NCBI GenBank assembly: GCA_022824865.1
Contig: JAJDZD010000055.1
Coordinates: 35,481-99,480 of the forward strand
Origin: Chloroflexota bacterium
Lineage (GTDB): Bacteria > Chloroflexota > UBA11872
Direction of reading: 5' to 3'
DNA length: 64,000 nt
Numbering within the stretch: the first letter of the stretch is position 1; every line of letters starts with the position of its first letter. Made by a program: the position numbers and the translations under genes. A model generated the notes under the pieces. It was not told the origin of the DNA, ran no database searches, and saw only the letters and a program-made list of their open reading frames with translations. Positions 7,881-16,408 of the stretch are shown here, one piece after another.

Positions 7881-8302
7881 TCGTTCCGGACGTCAATCTG
7901 CTGCTTTATGCCCATGACGAAGCGGCGCCCTTGCATCCCTCGGCCCTGCGTTGGTGGGGGCGTCTGCTGAACGGCACGGAACGCGTCGGCATTCCCTGGG
8001 TTGTTGCTATCGGCTTTGTGCGCCTGGCCACGCACCCGTCCGCGCTCGCGCATCCACGGTCTCCGGAAGAGGCGGTTGACTACTTGGACGAGTGGTTTCG
8101 CTTACCCCATGTCACCCCCTTGAATCCTGGCCGGCAACACCTCACCCTCGTACGCCGCGCCCTCGACGCCGCCGGCGTTGGCGGCAACCTCGCCACCGAC
8201 GCTCACATCGCCGCCCTGGCCATCGAATACCAGGCCGAAGTCCACTCCAACGACAGCGACTTCAGCCGCTTCCCCGGCCTCCGCTGGCGCAATCCCCTCT
8301 AG
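7877..8302 (+). CDS. vapC: VapC-type PIN-domain toxin (ribonuclease)
   Basis: A 141-residue PIN-domain protein. MIVPDVNLLLYAHD supplies Asp5, and the C-terminal block ATDAHIAALAIEY with NDSDFSRFPGLRW supplies Asp108 and Asp126/Asp128 of the Mg-dependent nuclease site. The usual second acidic residue is replaced in WVVAIGFVRL (Gly46), a variation found in the VapC subgroup that ends in FPGLRWxNPL. Such toxins cleave RNA, often tRNA, when free of VapB. The start is GTG, overlapping the vapB stop. The pair looks intact. Confidence 0.88.
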   Translation: MIVPDVNLLLYAHDEAAPLHPSALRWWGRLLNGTERVGIPWVVAIGFVRLATHPSALAHPRSPEEAVDYLDEWFRLPHVTPLNPGRQHLTLVRRALDAAGVGGNLATDAHIAALAIEYQAEVHSNDSDFSRFPGLRWRNPL

Positions 8303-8432
8303 TTCCACTCCTAGGCGGCGGGCTACGCGCCCTCGCGCTCGCCGACTCCGCGCATCCAGCAGGATCAGGAATGACGCATCTATCCCGGATTCGCCGCCGG
8401 CTCTCGCCGAGGCGGGCCCGTAGGATTCGGGG

Positions 8433-8891
8433 ATGAGCTATTTCGAGTTGCCGGAGCCTCGGCGGGGGCGGTGTCCGTTTTGCGACAACGTGGCCGGTCG
8501 TGAGACGGAAGGGGGCGTTGGTTGCGCGGTGGTGCTGGAAACTGATTTGACGCTGACCTTTGTGGAGCCAAGACGTAAGCACCCGGGGCGGCTGCTGGTT
8601 ATCAGCAAGCGGCACGCGCCGACGCTGCTTGACCTTACGGACGAGGAAGCAGCGGCGATCATGCGGGACACGCGGCGCGCGGCGCTGGCCGTGACCAGGG
8701 CCTTCGAGCCGGACGGCCTGACCATCTACCAGAACAACGGCGTCGGGGCCGGTCACGAGATTCCCCACGTCCACATGCACGTCGTCCCTCGCTATCACGA
8801 CGATGCTGGCGCGAATCCGCGGAAGGGTTCCGTGATCCCCTACGAGGAGCGCGCCGAGGTCGCGGCCCGCATCAAGCTGTTTATCGAGTAG
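8433..8891 (+). CDS. HIT-family nucleotide hydrolase
   Basis: A 152-residue histidine-triad protein. The catalytic motif HEIPHVHMHVVPRYH contains HVHMH at residues 112-116. The N-terminal CPFC at 14-17 is the zinc-binding pair common in bacterial HIT proteins. KHPGRLLVISKRH and YQNNGVGAGHEI are further conserved blocks. Members hydrolyse purine nucleoside phosphoramidates or dinucleotides such as Ap4A in the cytosol; the exact substrate cannot be told. It stands alone between vapBC and the enolase-family genes. Confidence 0.9.
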   Translation: MSYFELPEPRRGRCPFCDNVAGRETEGGVGCAVVLETDLTLTFVEPRRKHPGRLLVISKRHAPTLLDLTDEEAAAIMRDTRRAALAVTRAFEPDGLTIYQNNGVGAGHEIPHVHMHVVPRYHDDAGANPRKGSVIPYEERAEVAARIKLFIE

Positions 8892-8949
8892 GCAGGGCCG
8901 CTGGCTGGCACCATGACGCGTGTTGTCCGCTCTCGTGCCAGGCGCTGCC

Positions 8950-10101
8950 ATGAAGATTGCCGACATCCAGTTCTATTCCTTCAACCCGGGCCGTCGGAAC
9001 CTGGAGGTGGTGCGGGTCGAATCGGACAACGGGTACTACGGCTGGGGCGAGGTGGGCCTGACCTCGCGGAACCTGGCGGTGGGCGGGGCCATTGCGCACT
9101 TTCGGGATTTCCTGATCGGCCAGGATCCGCGCCGCATCGGGCGTATCTGGCAGGAGACGTACCGCAGCCAGTACTTCGAAGGCGGACGGGTGCTGACCTC
9201 GGCCATGGCGGCCATCGACATCGCGCTGCACGACCTGGTGGCCAAGAGCCTGGGGGTGCCCGTCTACCAACTGCTGGGCGGCAAGCAGCGGGACTTCGTG
9301 CCCTGCTTCGTCACCACGAACGCCCGCAACCAGGACGACCTGGTCGAGGAGGTGAAGGGCCTGGTGGCAGACGGCTGGGAGTGCATCCGCACGCTGGTCT
9401 GGGGCCTGTGGGAGACCGAGGGGCAGGTCTTTTCGCCGCGCGAGTCGGTGGCCATTACCGCCGAGTGGCACACGGCGGTGCGCGAGGCGGTGGGGCCAGG
9501 TCCCGTGATCGGGCCGGACTACCACCACCGGCTGAGCGTGGCGGAAGCGGCCTCGTATTGCCAGCGCATGCCGCCGGGGACCATCGATTTCCTGGAAGAG
9601 CCGATCCGCGACGAGACGCCGGCGGCTTACGCCACCCTGCGCTCCATGACCGACGTGCCCTTCGCGATCGGCGAGGAGTTTTCCAGCAAGTGGCAATTCG
9701 CGCCGTACATCGAGCAGGGCCTGACCAACTTCGCCCGCCTGGACGTTTGCAACGTAGGCGGATTTACGGAGGCCATGAAGGTGGCGGGCTGGTGCGAGAC
9801 GCACTACATCGACCTGATGCCGCACAACCCGCTGGGCCCGGTCTGCACGGCGGCCAGCGTGCACCTGGGCGCGGCGGTGCCGAACTGGGCCTGGCTGGAG
9901 GACCGGACCGTTGACCTGGGCCGGCTCTATTCCGACGAGATCTTCCCCGTGCAACCCAAGCTGGACGGCACCTGGTACCCGGTGCCGGACGGCCCGGGCC
10001 TGGGCGTGGAGATCGACCTGGACGTGATCAAGGAGATTCCCTCCCGCCAGACCGAAACCCCGCATACGGTCCGACCGGACGGGTCGGTGACGAACTTCTG
10101 A
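8950..10101 (+). CDS. Enolase-superfamily sugar-acid dehydratase, copy 1 (galactonate dehydratase-like)
   Basis: A 383-residue protein with the N-terminal capping domain (1 to about 120) and a C-terminal barrel. Likely metal ligands are Asp190 (GPDYHHRL), Glu216 (FLEEPI) and Glu242 (AIGEEF). His192 (DYH) and His292 (PHNPLGP) correspond to the acid/base histidines of D-galactonate dehydratase. The Lys-x-Lys motif of the muconate-cycloisomerase group is absent (ECIRTLV instead). It should abstract a proton next to a sugar-acid carboxylate and eliminate water. The start is the ATG before KIADIQF, shared with the paralogue at 10434. A near-copy of the gene and its 50-base upstream region follows after a DUF2283 gene. 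Residues 124-162 differ most between copies, suggesting different substrates. Confidence 0.9.
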   Translation: MKIADIQFYSFNPGRRNLEVVRVESDNGYYGWGEVGLTSRNLAVGGAIAHFRDFLIGQDPRRIGRIWQETYRSQYFEGGRVLTSAMAAIDIALHDLVAKSLGVPVYQLLGGKQRDFVPCFVTTNARNQDDLVEEVKGLVADGWECIRTLVWGLWETEGQVFSPRESVAITAEWHTAVREAVGPGPVIGPDYHHRLSVAEAASYCQRMPPGTIDFLEEPIRDETPAAYATLRSMTDVPFAIGEEFSSKWQFAPYIEQGLTNFARLDVCNVGGFTEAMKVAGWCETHYIDLMPHNPLGPVCTAASVHLGAAVPNWAWLEDRTVDLGRLYSDEIFPVQPKLDGTWYPVPDGPGLGVEIDLDVIKEIPSRQTETPHTVRPDGSVTNF

Positions 10102-10162
10102 GGTAGCGCGCTACCGTGTGCTGGACATCCCGCAGTTCCAGGTATCTCGGAGGCCTACATAC

Positions 10163-10360
10163 GTGAAAGTGACTTATGACCCACGGACGGACACCGTGGT
10201 CATCAGCCTGCGCGAGTCCGCCATCGAGGAAAGCGACGAGGTTCGACCGGGGGTGATTGTGGACTTTGATTCGGCCGGTGAGGTGGTGCGCTTTGAGGTG
10301 CTTGAGGCGTCGCGCGTCGTTGAGAATCCGCGCGAGATGCGGTTCGTGATTGCCGAGTAG
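10163..10360 (+). CDS. DUF2283 small protein
   Basis: A 65-residue protein matching DUF2283. It has an initial KVTYDPRTDTVVISLRE, then EVRPGVIVDFDSAGEVVRFEVLEAS. This is a compact beta-sheet protein of unknown role that often accompanies toxin-like or metabolic genes. GTG at 10163 is chosen because GGAGG precedes it by 9 bases and because the domain begins exactly there; an upstream GTG would add 15 non-conserved residues. It sits between the two enolase-family paralogues on the same strand and ends 74 bases before the second one. Confidence 0.8.
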   Translation: MKVTYDPRTDTVVISLRESAIEESDEVRPGVIVDFDSAGEVVRFEVLEASRVVENPREMRFVIAE

Positions 10361-10433
10361 CCACTGGGGCTCCAAGTCGCGGCGTTGGCTGGCACCATGA
10401 GGCGTGCCGTTCGCTCCCGAGGCAGGCGCCGTT

Positions 10434-11588
10434 ATGAAAATCGCCGACATCCAGTTTCATGCCTTCAACCCGGGCTTCCGCAACGTGCAGACCGTGCGGA
10501 TCGAGTCCGACAACGGCTTCTACGGCTGGGGCGAGGCCGGCCTGAGCACCCGCGACCTGGCGGTGGGCGGGGCGGTGTCGCACTTTCGGGATTTCCTGAT
10601 CGGCCAGGACCCGCGGCGGATCGGGCGCATCTGGCAGGAGGTGTATCGCAGCCAGTATTTCGAGGGCGGGCGCGTGCTGACCTCCGCGATGTCGGCCATC
10701 GACATTGCCCTGCACGACCTGGTAGCCAAGAGCCTGGGGGTGCCCGTCTACCAGCTGTTGGGCGGTAAGCAGCGGGACTTCGTGCCCTGCTTCGTCACCA
10801 CCCGATCAAGCGACCTGGACGAGCTGATCGCGGAGGTGAAGGGCCTGGTGGCGGATGGCTGGGAGTGCATCCGCACCTCCATGTATGGCCCGGGGATCAG
10901 CGACGGCAGCAACCGATTCGAGCCGCGCGAGTCGGTGGCCGTGACCGCCGAGTGGCACACGGCACTGCGCGAGGCCGTGGGATCCGGGCCGGTGCTGGGT
11001 CCCGACTATCACCACCGGCTGAGCGTGGCCGAGGCGGCCTCCTACTGCCAGCGCATGCCGCCGGGCACGATCGATTTCCTGGAAGAGCCGATCCGCGACG
11101 AGAGTCCCAACGCCTACGCCACGTTACGCACGATGACCGACGTGCCGTTTGCGATCGGCGAGGAGTTTTCCAGCAAATGGCAGTTCGCGCCCTATATCGA
11201 ACAGGGCCTGACGAACTTTGCGCGGGTGGACATCTGCAACGTTGGCGGGTTCACGGAGGCGATGAAGGTGGCCGGCTGGTGCGAGGTCCATTACATCGAC
11301 CTGATGCCGCATAACCCGCTGGGCCCGGTTTGTACGGCGGCGAGCGTGCACATGGGCGCGGCGGTGCCCAACTGGGCCTGGCTGGAAGACCGCGGACCGG
11401 ACTTGGGCCGGCTGTATTCCGATGAGCTATTCCCGCTTCAGCACAAGCTGGACGGCGTCTGGTACCCGGTGCCGGATGGCCCAGGCCTGGGCGTGGAAAT
11501 CGACCTGGATGTTGTGAAGGAACTCCCGGTCAGCCACTGGGAGTCTCCGCACCTGACCCGCCCTGACGGGTCGGTGACGAACTGGTAG
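10434..11588 (+). CDS. Enolase-superfamily sugar-acid dehydratase, copy 2 (galactonate dehydratase-like)
   Basis: A 384-residue paralogue of the gene at 8950, nearly identical over most of its length. Likely metal ligands are Asp191, Glu217 and Glu243, and the catalytic histidines are His193 and His293. The region RSSDLDELIAEVKGL, then TSMYGPGISDGSNRFEP (about 124-163), replaces a different sequence in copy 1 and contains one extra residue. This part lies before the first metal ligand and could contact substrate. The upstream 50 bases (starting CTGGCACCATGA) are also duplicated, so the duplication covered the leader. The ATG start is shared with copy 1. Enolase paralogue expansion is known for SAR202-type Chloroflexota. 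Confidence 0.9.
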   Translation: MKIADIQFHAFNPGFRNVQTVRIESDNGFYGWGEAGLSTRDLAVGGAVSHFRDFLIGQDPRRIGRIWQEVYRSQYFEGGRVLTSAMSAIDIALHDLVAKSLGVPVYQLLGGKQRDFVPCFVTTRSSDLDELIAEVKGLVADGWECIRTSMYGPGISDGSNRFEPRESVAVTAEWHTALREAVGSGPVLGPDYHHRLSVAEAASYCQRMPPGTIDFLEEPIRDESPNAYATLRTMTDVPFAIGEEFSSKWQFAPYIEQGLTNFARVDICNVGGFTEAMKVAGWCEVHYIDLMPHNPLGPVCTAASVHMGAAVPNWAWLEDRGPDLGRLYSDELFPLQHKLDGVWYPVPDGPGLGVEIDLDVVKELPVSHWESPHLTRPDGSVTNW

Positions 11589-11633
11589 CGGGGGACTGAC
11601 TATGGTGTCCTGCGCGTCAGCGGCGCTCGCGAG

Positions 11634-13382
11634 ATGACGCGCAGGATCCCGGCCGGGGCTCGCCTGCTTGCGGGCTACATGGTCAAGCGCTGGCGGATGT
11701 ACGCGCTGCTGTGGGCGATCTCCACGGCCGGCGTGGCGGTGCAAACGGTGATTCCCTTCATGGTCCGCGGCCTGCTGGACGATGCGCTGCCGGCCCGCGA
11801 AATCGGGCTTGTCGTGGTCCTGGTGCTGGCCATCGGCTGCGCGTACGGCTTCCATCGTTTCACCGTCATCGCCAACCGGATTGGCCGCGAGCGCGGGCTG
11901 GTGCGCACCAACCAGGACCTGCGCACGGACATCTTCGCCCGGATGCTTCGCCGCGACGGGCGGTTCTTCGATAAGCAGACCAGCGGAGAACTGACCGACC
12001 GGCTAATTCGAGATACGCAGGCGGCGAGTCACTGGGCTCAGCACCTGGTCATGAAGGGGTTCCTGGGAACGATCGAGCTTGGCGGTCCCCTGATCGCGGC
12101 GTTCATCCTGAACTGGCGGATGGCGGCGGCGATGCTGGTGCTGGCGCCGGTCCTGCTGCTGATCCGGCGATTCATCACACCGCGCGAGCAGGCCGCGCTG
12201 CAAACCGAACGCCAGCTCTCGGGGGACGTGCGCTCGTTCGCGCAGGAAGCCATCGCGGGCCGCCGTTTCATCCGGGCTTCCCACACCCATGCCAGCGCCC
12301 AGGCTCGCTTGCGCGAACTCAATCAGCGGCTGCTGACCGAGGGCTCGTACCGCGTCACCACGCTGGCCAGCTACCAGGACAACATGTGGATGACGGCGCG
12401 CGGCCTGGGCCTGCTGCTGGTGTTTGCCGTGGGCATTGCCGAAACCGCCAGCGGGCGCACCACGCCGGGCACGCTGGCCGCCTTTGTGCTGACGGCCATG
12501 CTCTTCTACTCCGCGTTGGGTTTCATGCTGGACTACTACACGATGCTGCACCGGCTGCTGGCGCCCTGGCGACGGGTGGCGCCTCTGCTGGAGGACCCGC
12601 CGGACGCTTCGGCGGACAGCCGTCGGACGGTGGCAGCCGGGCCTCCGGGCGTGACGTTCAGCGACGTCTCATTTGCCTACACCGATGACCGTGAGGCGCC
12701 GCTGCAAGACGTGAGCTTCGAGGTCGCATCCGGCGAGTTCTTGGCCGTGGTCGGTCCCACGGGGTCAGGCAAGACTACGGTGGCGGATCTGCTGATGCGC
12801 TTCTATAAACCGCGGTCGGGCACGGTGTCCGTGAACGACCTGGACGTGTCGGAGTTGCCCGCGCACGAACTTCGACGCGTGGTTGGCATCGTCCCGCAGG
12901 ACACCGCCCTGTTGAACGAGAGCATCCGCGAGAACCTGCAGATTGCCGCGCCGGAGGCGGACGAGACTGAACTGATCGAGGCCATGCGTGCCGCCGAGCT
13001 CCATGACTTCGCGGCCTCGCTGCCGGACGGCTACGACACGGTGATCGGCGACCGTGGGGTTCGACTCAGCGGCGGGCAGCGTCAGCGCCTGGCCATCGCG
13101 CGGGTGCTGCTGCAGGATCCGCCGCTCCTGATCCTGGACGAAGCGACGTCCTCACTGGACAGCCTGACTGAACGGCGCATCCAGGCCGCGCTAGATCGGG
13201 CCAGCCAGGGTCGCACGGTCATCGCGATCGCCCACCGGCTGGCGACCATCATCAACGCCGACCGGGTGCTGGTGCTGGACGGAGGCCGCATTGTCGACCA
13301 GGGCACGGTGGCCGAACTCAGGGGGCGGGACGGCTTGTTCCGGGCGATGTATGACACGCAGTTCGCGGCGGCGGAGGCCTAG
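11634..13382 (+). CDS. ABC exporter half-transporter, subunit 1
   Basis: A 582-residue fusion of a six-helix type-1 ABC membrane domain (1 to about 310) and a nucleotide-binding domain. Walker A GPTGSGKTT is near residue 373, the Q-loop is in VGIVPQDTALLNESI, the signature LSGGQ is near 477, Walker B LLILDEATSSLD is near 497, and the switch histidine is in IAHRLATI. Everything required for ATP hydrolysis is present. The next gene starts one base after its stop and encodes a second half-transporter, so the two probably form a heterodimer exporting a lipid, peptide or drug. Substrate is not inferable. The gene begins 45 bases after the second enolase-family gene. Confidence 0.93.
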   Translation: MTRRIPAGARLLAGYMVKRWRMYALLWAISTAGVAVQTVIPFMVRGLLDDALPAREIGLVVVLVLAIGCAYGFHRFTVIANRIGRERGLVRTNQDLRTDIFARMLRRDGRFFDKQTSGELTDRLIRDTQAASHWAQHLVMKGFLGTIELGGPLIAAFILNWRMAAAMLVLAPVLLLIRRFITPREQAALQTERQLSGDVRSFAQEAIAGRRFIRASHTHASAQARLRELNQRLLTEGSYRVTTLASYQDNMWMTARGLGLLLVFAVGIAETASGRTTPGTLAAFVLTAMLFYSALGFMLDYYTMLHRLLAPWRRVAPLLEDPPDASADSRRTVAAGPPGVTFSDVSFAYTDDREAPLQDVSFEVASGEFLAVVGPTGSGKTTVADLLMRFYKPRSGTVSVNDLDVSELPAHELRRVVGIVPQDTALLNESIRENLQIAAPEADETELIEAMRAAELHDFAASLPDGYDTVIGDRGVRLSGGQRQRLAIARVLLQDPPLLILDEATSSLDSLTERRIQAALDRASQGRTVIAIAHRLATIINADRVLVLDGGRIVDQGTVAELRGRDGLFRAMYDTQFAAAEA

Positions 13383-13383
13383 C

Positions 13384-15159
13384 ATGCCGGCCGGGAAGCC
13401 AAGGGAGCAGGCCGGTGACGGCGGCTGGCGCGAACTGCGACAGGCGCTGGCCGCCGCGCCGCCGAAGCGCTCGACGATTGCCGTCACCGTACTCCTCGCC
13501 TCGCTGACCATCGTGTTTGCGGTGGCCGGCGCCCTGGCCCTGCGCGAACTCGTGAGCGAGGGCGTCTACCTTGGATTCCCCGACGCGCTCGGAGCACTCA
13601 TCCTGACCGCGGCTGGCCCGACGCTATCGGTCGGCATCGGCTGGGTGCTGGCTGCCCGCGCGGAACGGCTGGGCTTTCGAGCGAGCGCGCGGCTGACGGA
13701 GCGGGTCTTCGCCCACGTCCAGCGCGTGCGGATGGACGTCCTTGACGGCATGCGTTCCGGCGAGTTGACCGCGCGGGCGATCGATGATCCGAGCGAACTG
13801 GCCTGGCAAGCGCGCTGGGGCGCGGGCGCCGGCCTCTTCGCTCTTGCTTATGGGCTGGCCACGATCATTACCGCGGCCATCATCAATTGGCGCCTGCTGG
13901 GGCTCGTCGTGGTCATTGCGCCGCTCTACTTCATGCTCACCCGGCGGTTCGGTTATGGGCTGCGCCGCCTGGCCGCGTACGACCGGTTGGTTTCGCAATC
14001 CGACCTGGCGGCGTTCGCGCAGGAACGACTGGGCGCGTCGCGCCTGGTGCAGGCGAGCCGGGCCGAGGACCGCGAAACCGCGCGATTCTCGGACCTGGCC
14101 GAGCGGCTGAGCCGCGACCACCTGCGCGAGTTCCTGGCCGGCCGCACGTCGGGCGACGTCGGCATCGCGCTCGCCTGGCTGACGGCGCCAATCCTGGTGT
14201 TCGGTTTAGGCAGCATCGAATACCTCAACGGACGGCTGACGACAGGCGACATTGCCGCGTTGATCAGCGTGCTCATGGCCCTGGTCAAGATCTCGATGAC
14301 GGCCAGCGTCTACTGGTTTGAGTTGGCGCCAATCTTTGCGGCGGCACGCCGGCTCAACGAGACGCTGAGACTTCCAACCGAGGATGACTCCGTGACTGCG
14401 CATCATGACCTGGCGCATCCGCCCGCGCTGGCGTTCAGCGGCGTCGCGTTCCGCCACCGTTCGACCGATGTGCAGCCGCTGGCTGAATTCAGTCTCGAAG
14501 CGGGGGCTGGACGGGTCACCGCGCTGGTTGGCGAGAGCGGCTCGGGCAAGTCGACCGCAGCTGAACTGATCGCGCGGTTCTTTGATGTGGACGCGGGCCA
14601 CATCGATCTCGACGGCCACTCGATTCAGTCGCTGCGCCGCGACCAGGTCCGGCGGTCAATCGCGTTGGTTGCGCAGGATCCCTTCTTCTTCAGCGCGAGC
14701 ATCCGAGCGAACCTGACCTTTGGACTGGCCGACATCGACGACCGCGACCTTGAGCGCGTGTGCCGGATCGCGCGGATTCACGACTTCATTCTGTCGCTGC
14801 CCGAGGGCTACGACACGGAGATCGGCGAGCGGGCCTCGCACCTTTCGGGCGGCGAGCGCCAGCGCCTGGCAATCGCCCGCGCCCTGCTCACCGATCCCGA
14901 CGTCCTGATCCTGGACGAGGCGACCTCCGCCCTGGACTCGGTCACCGAACGCGAGGTCTACGATGGCGTGCTGGCGGATTCGGGCAGTCGAACGGTGCTG
15001 GTTATCGCCCACCGCCTATCGACCGTGCGCAACGCCGACCGCATATTCGTGCTTGAAGACGGGCGCGTAGCCGAAACCGGGACGCACGGCCAACTGATGG
15101 CAGCCGACGGTCCGTACCAGCGCCTCTACGCCGCCCAGGCGACTCCGGGGCAGGCCTAG
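13384..15159 (+). CDS. ABC exporter half-transporter, subunit 2
   Basis: A 591-residue half-transporter with the same architecture as its upstream partner: membrane domain about 30-320, Walker A GESGSGKST near 382, LSGGE signature near 486, Walker B LILDEATSALD near 505, and the switch histidine in IAHRLSTV. The Glu in the signature (LSGGE rather than LSGGQ) is a common variant. Its ATG follows the previous stop (TAG) by a single base, so translation is almost certainly coupled. Both nucleotide sites look competent, so the pair is not an obvious degenerate-site heterodimer. A longer frame upstream overlaps the preceding gene and is not needed. Confidence 0.93.
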   Translation: MPAGKPREQAGDGGWRELRQALAAAPPKRSTIAVTVLLASLTIVFAVAGALALRELVSEGVYLGFPDALGALILTAAGPTLSVGIGWVLAARAERLGFRASARLTERVFAHVQRVRMDVLDGMRSGELTARAIDDPSELAWQARWGAGAGLFALAYGLATIITAAIINWRLLGLVVVIAPLYFMLTRRFGYGLRRLAAYDRLVSQSDLAAFAQERLGASRLVQASRAEDRETARFSDLAERLSRDHLREFLAGRTSGDVGIALAWLTAPILVFGLGSIEYLNGRLTTGDIAALISVLMALVKISMTASVYWFELAPIFAAARRLNETLRLPTEDDSVTAHHDLAHPPALAFSGVAFRHRSTDVQPLAEFSLEAGAGRVTALVGESGSGKSTAAELIARFFDVDAGHIDLDGHSIQSLRRDQVRRSIALVAQDPFFFSASIRANLTFGLADIDDRDLERVCRIARIHDFILSLPEGYDTEIGERASHLSGGERQRLAIARALLTDPDVLILDEATSALDSVTEREVYDGVLADSGSRTVLVIAHRLSTVRNADRIFVLEDGRVAETGTHGQLMAADGPYQRLYAAQATPGQA

Positions 15160-15181
15160 GATTGCTTCGGAGCGTGTGTCG

Positions 15182-16219
15182 TTAGGCCGGCCGCGGTGCC
15201 GGTGCCGCCATGAGGTGGGGGCCGTTGGTGGCGGAGGATTGGCGGGCGAGGTCGTAGACGCCGTCCTGGAGTTCCAGGATGTCGACAGCCTGGCGTAGGG
15301 GGATGGGCGGCGGGTCGCCGTTTTCCAGGGCTTGGATGGAGCGGCCCATGATGCTGGCCATCATGTCGGAGCGCGGCGTCTCGTCGTAGACCCGGACGCC
15401 CTGGCTGGTATGCACCTGCACCTGGCCGACGAGGTCGGCGGTGTACTGGCCGAGGATGATCGCGTTGGTGCCCACGGCGCGGATGACGTATTCGCCGGAA
15501 TGGTCGCCCAGCGGATAGGCGTAGCTGCATTCCACCAGGCCGGTACTGCCGTCGGCGGCCCGGAACAGGCCGGCGGCGTAGTCGTCGAACGGGCGCTGGA
15601 ACATGGCGTTGGAGATGACGCCGGCCACGGCTTTCACCGGCTGACCGCCCATGGCGTCCAGCATGATGTCGATGCCGTGCTGGCACTCCACCGCCCAGCA
15701 GCCGCCGCCCGAGATCGACGGGTCGTTGTGCCAGGCGGAGGGCATGTTGTCGTAGCGGGTTGGCGTGGAGGTGCTGAGGCGGCTGTGGAAGTGGGCCAGG
15801 TCGCCGAGCGTGCCGTCGGCAATCGACCGGCCGATCACGCCGAACACCTTGAGCTCGCGGGTGGGCAGGGTGAGCGCGCCCCAAAGGCCGGCGGCCTCGG
15901 CGGCTTCGACGGCGGGTCGCAGCCGGTCGGCGCAGTCCGCCCAGGGCTTGTCGAACAGGCAGGGCACGCCGGCGTCGACGCAGGCCTGCAGGTAGTCGGG
16001 AGCCAGGGTGTGGCGGCCGGAGACCAGGGCCACGTCGGGTCGCACGGCTTCCAGGCACTCGGCTGCGGTGTCGAAGACGGGGCAACCGAAGGTCTCGGCC
16101 ATCGTGTTGCGCTCCGACTCCAGCGGGTCGAACGCGCCGGCGAGTTCGTGCCCAAGCTGGACGGCGGTGCGGCCCATCCCGAATCCGTGATGACTGTAGG
16201 AGAGAACGACGGCGCGCAT
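15182..16219 (-). CDS. Gfo/Idh/MocA-family oxidoreductase
   Basis: A 345-residue NAD(P)-dependent dehydrogenase. The N-terminal Rossmann part reads MRAVVLSYSHHGFGMGRT, an unusual version of the GxGxxG loop. The conserved DKP motif is at 90-92 (CLFDKPWAD). A C-terminal substrate domain includes GGGCWAVECQHGIDIMLDAMGG, where a histidine takes the place of the usual EKP-family catalytic His. The family oxidises or epimerises sugars and inositols. The ATG at 16219 has GGAG 8 bases upstream; in-frame codons further upstream are not needed. It is divergent from the NYN gene and convergent with the ABC exporter. The altered cofactor loop is worth noting, but the fold assignment is secure. Confidence 0.85.
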   Translation of the reverse strand: MRAVVLSYSHHGFGMGRTAVQLGHELAGAFDPLESERNTMAETFGCPVFDTAAECLEAVRPDVALVSGRHTLAPDYLQACVDAGVPCLFDKPWADCADRLRPAVEAAEAAGLWGALTLPTRELKVFGVIGRSIADGTLGDLAHFHSRLSTSTPTRYDNMPSAWHNDPSISGGGCWAVECQHGIDIMLDAMGGQPVKAVAGVISNAMFQRPFDDYAAGLFRAADGSTGLVECSYAYPLGDHSGEYVIRAVGTNAIILGQYTADLVGQVQVHTSQGVRVYDETPRSDMMASIMGRSIQALENGDPPPIPLRQAVDILELQDGVYDLARQSSATNGPHLMAAPAPRPA

Positions 16220-16325
16220 GCGGGTGACTCCGGTCTGCCGATTTGCGCGTGAGTTTACGGGGCGGCCGACTGGACTTTCCTCAGTTGCTAGGGGAGCCAC
16301 CGTACGCCCTTAGGTTCGGGGCTTG

Positions 16326-16331
16326 TATAAT
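16326..16331 (+). promoter_or_regulatory. TATAAT box upstream of the NYN gene
   Basis: A perfect TATAAT lies 78 bases upstream of the NYN-domain start in a GC-rich setting. No good -35 hexamer is visible at 16-18 bases. Transcription from it would pass through the hairpin at 16371-16392 before the gene. Confidence 0.4.
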
Positions 16332-16370
16332 GCAGCCACTGATCCCCCCAGCTGTTTCGATGGCTGGGAT

Positions 16371-16392
16371 GGGGCCACCTCCGGGTGGCCCC
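16371..16392 (+). terminator. Hairpin followed by T-rich run, in the NYN leader
   Basis: GGGGCCACC (16371-16379) pairs perfectly with GGTGGCCCC (16384-16392) around a 4-base loop, and TGAAATTTTTAA follows. This has the form of an intrinsic terminator. The gene to its left runs the other way, so the only transcript it could stop is the one made from the TATAAT box toward the NYN gene. That would make it an attenuator rather than a plain terminator. Confidence 0.5.
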
Positions 16393-16408
16393 TGAAATTT
16401 TTAACGGC

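Noticed and set aside
16385..16408. GTG start for the NYN gene eight codons upstream
   Set aside because: The codon lies within the stem of the terminator-like hairpin and adds residues outside the domain.
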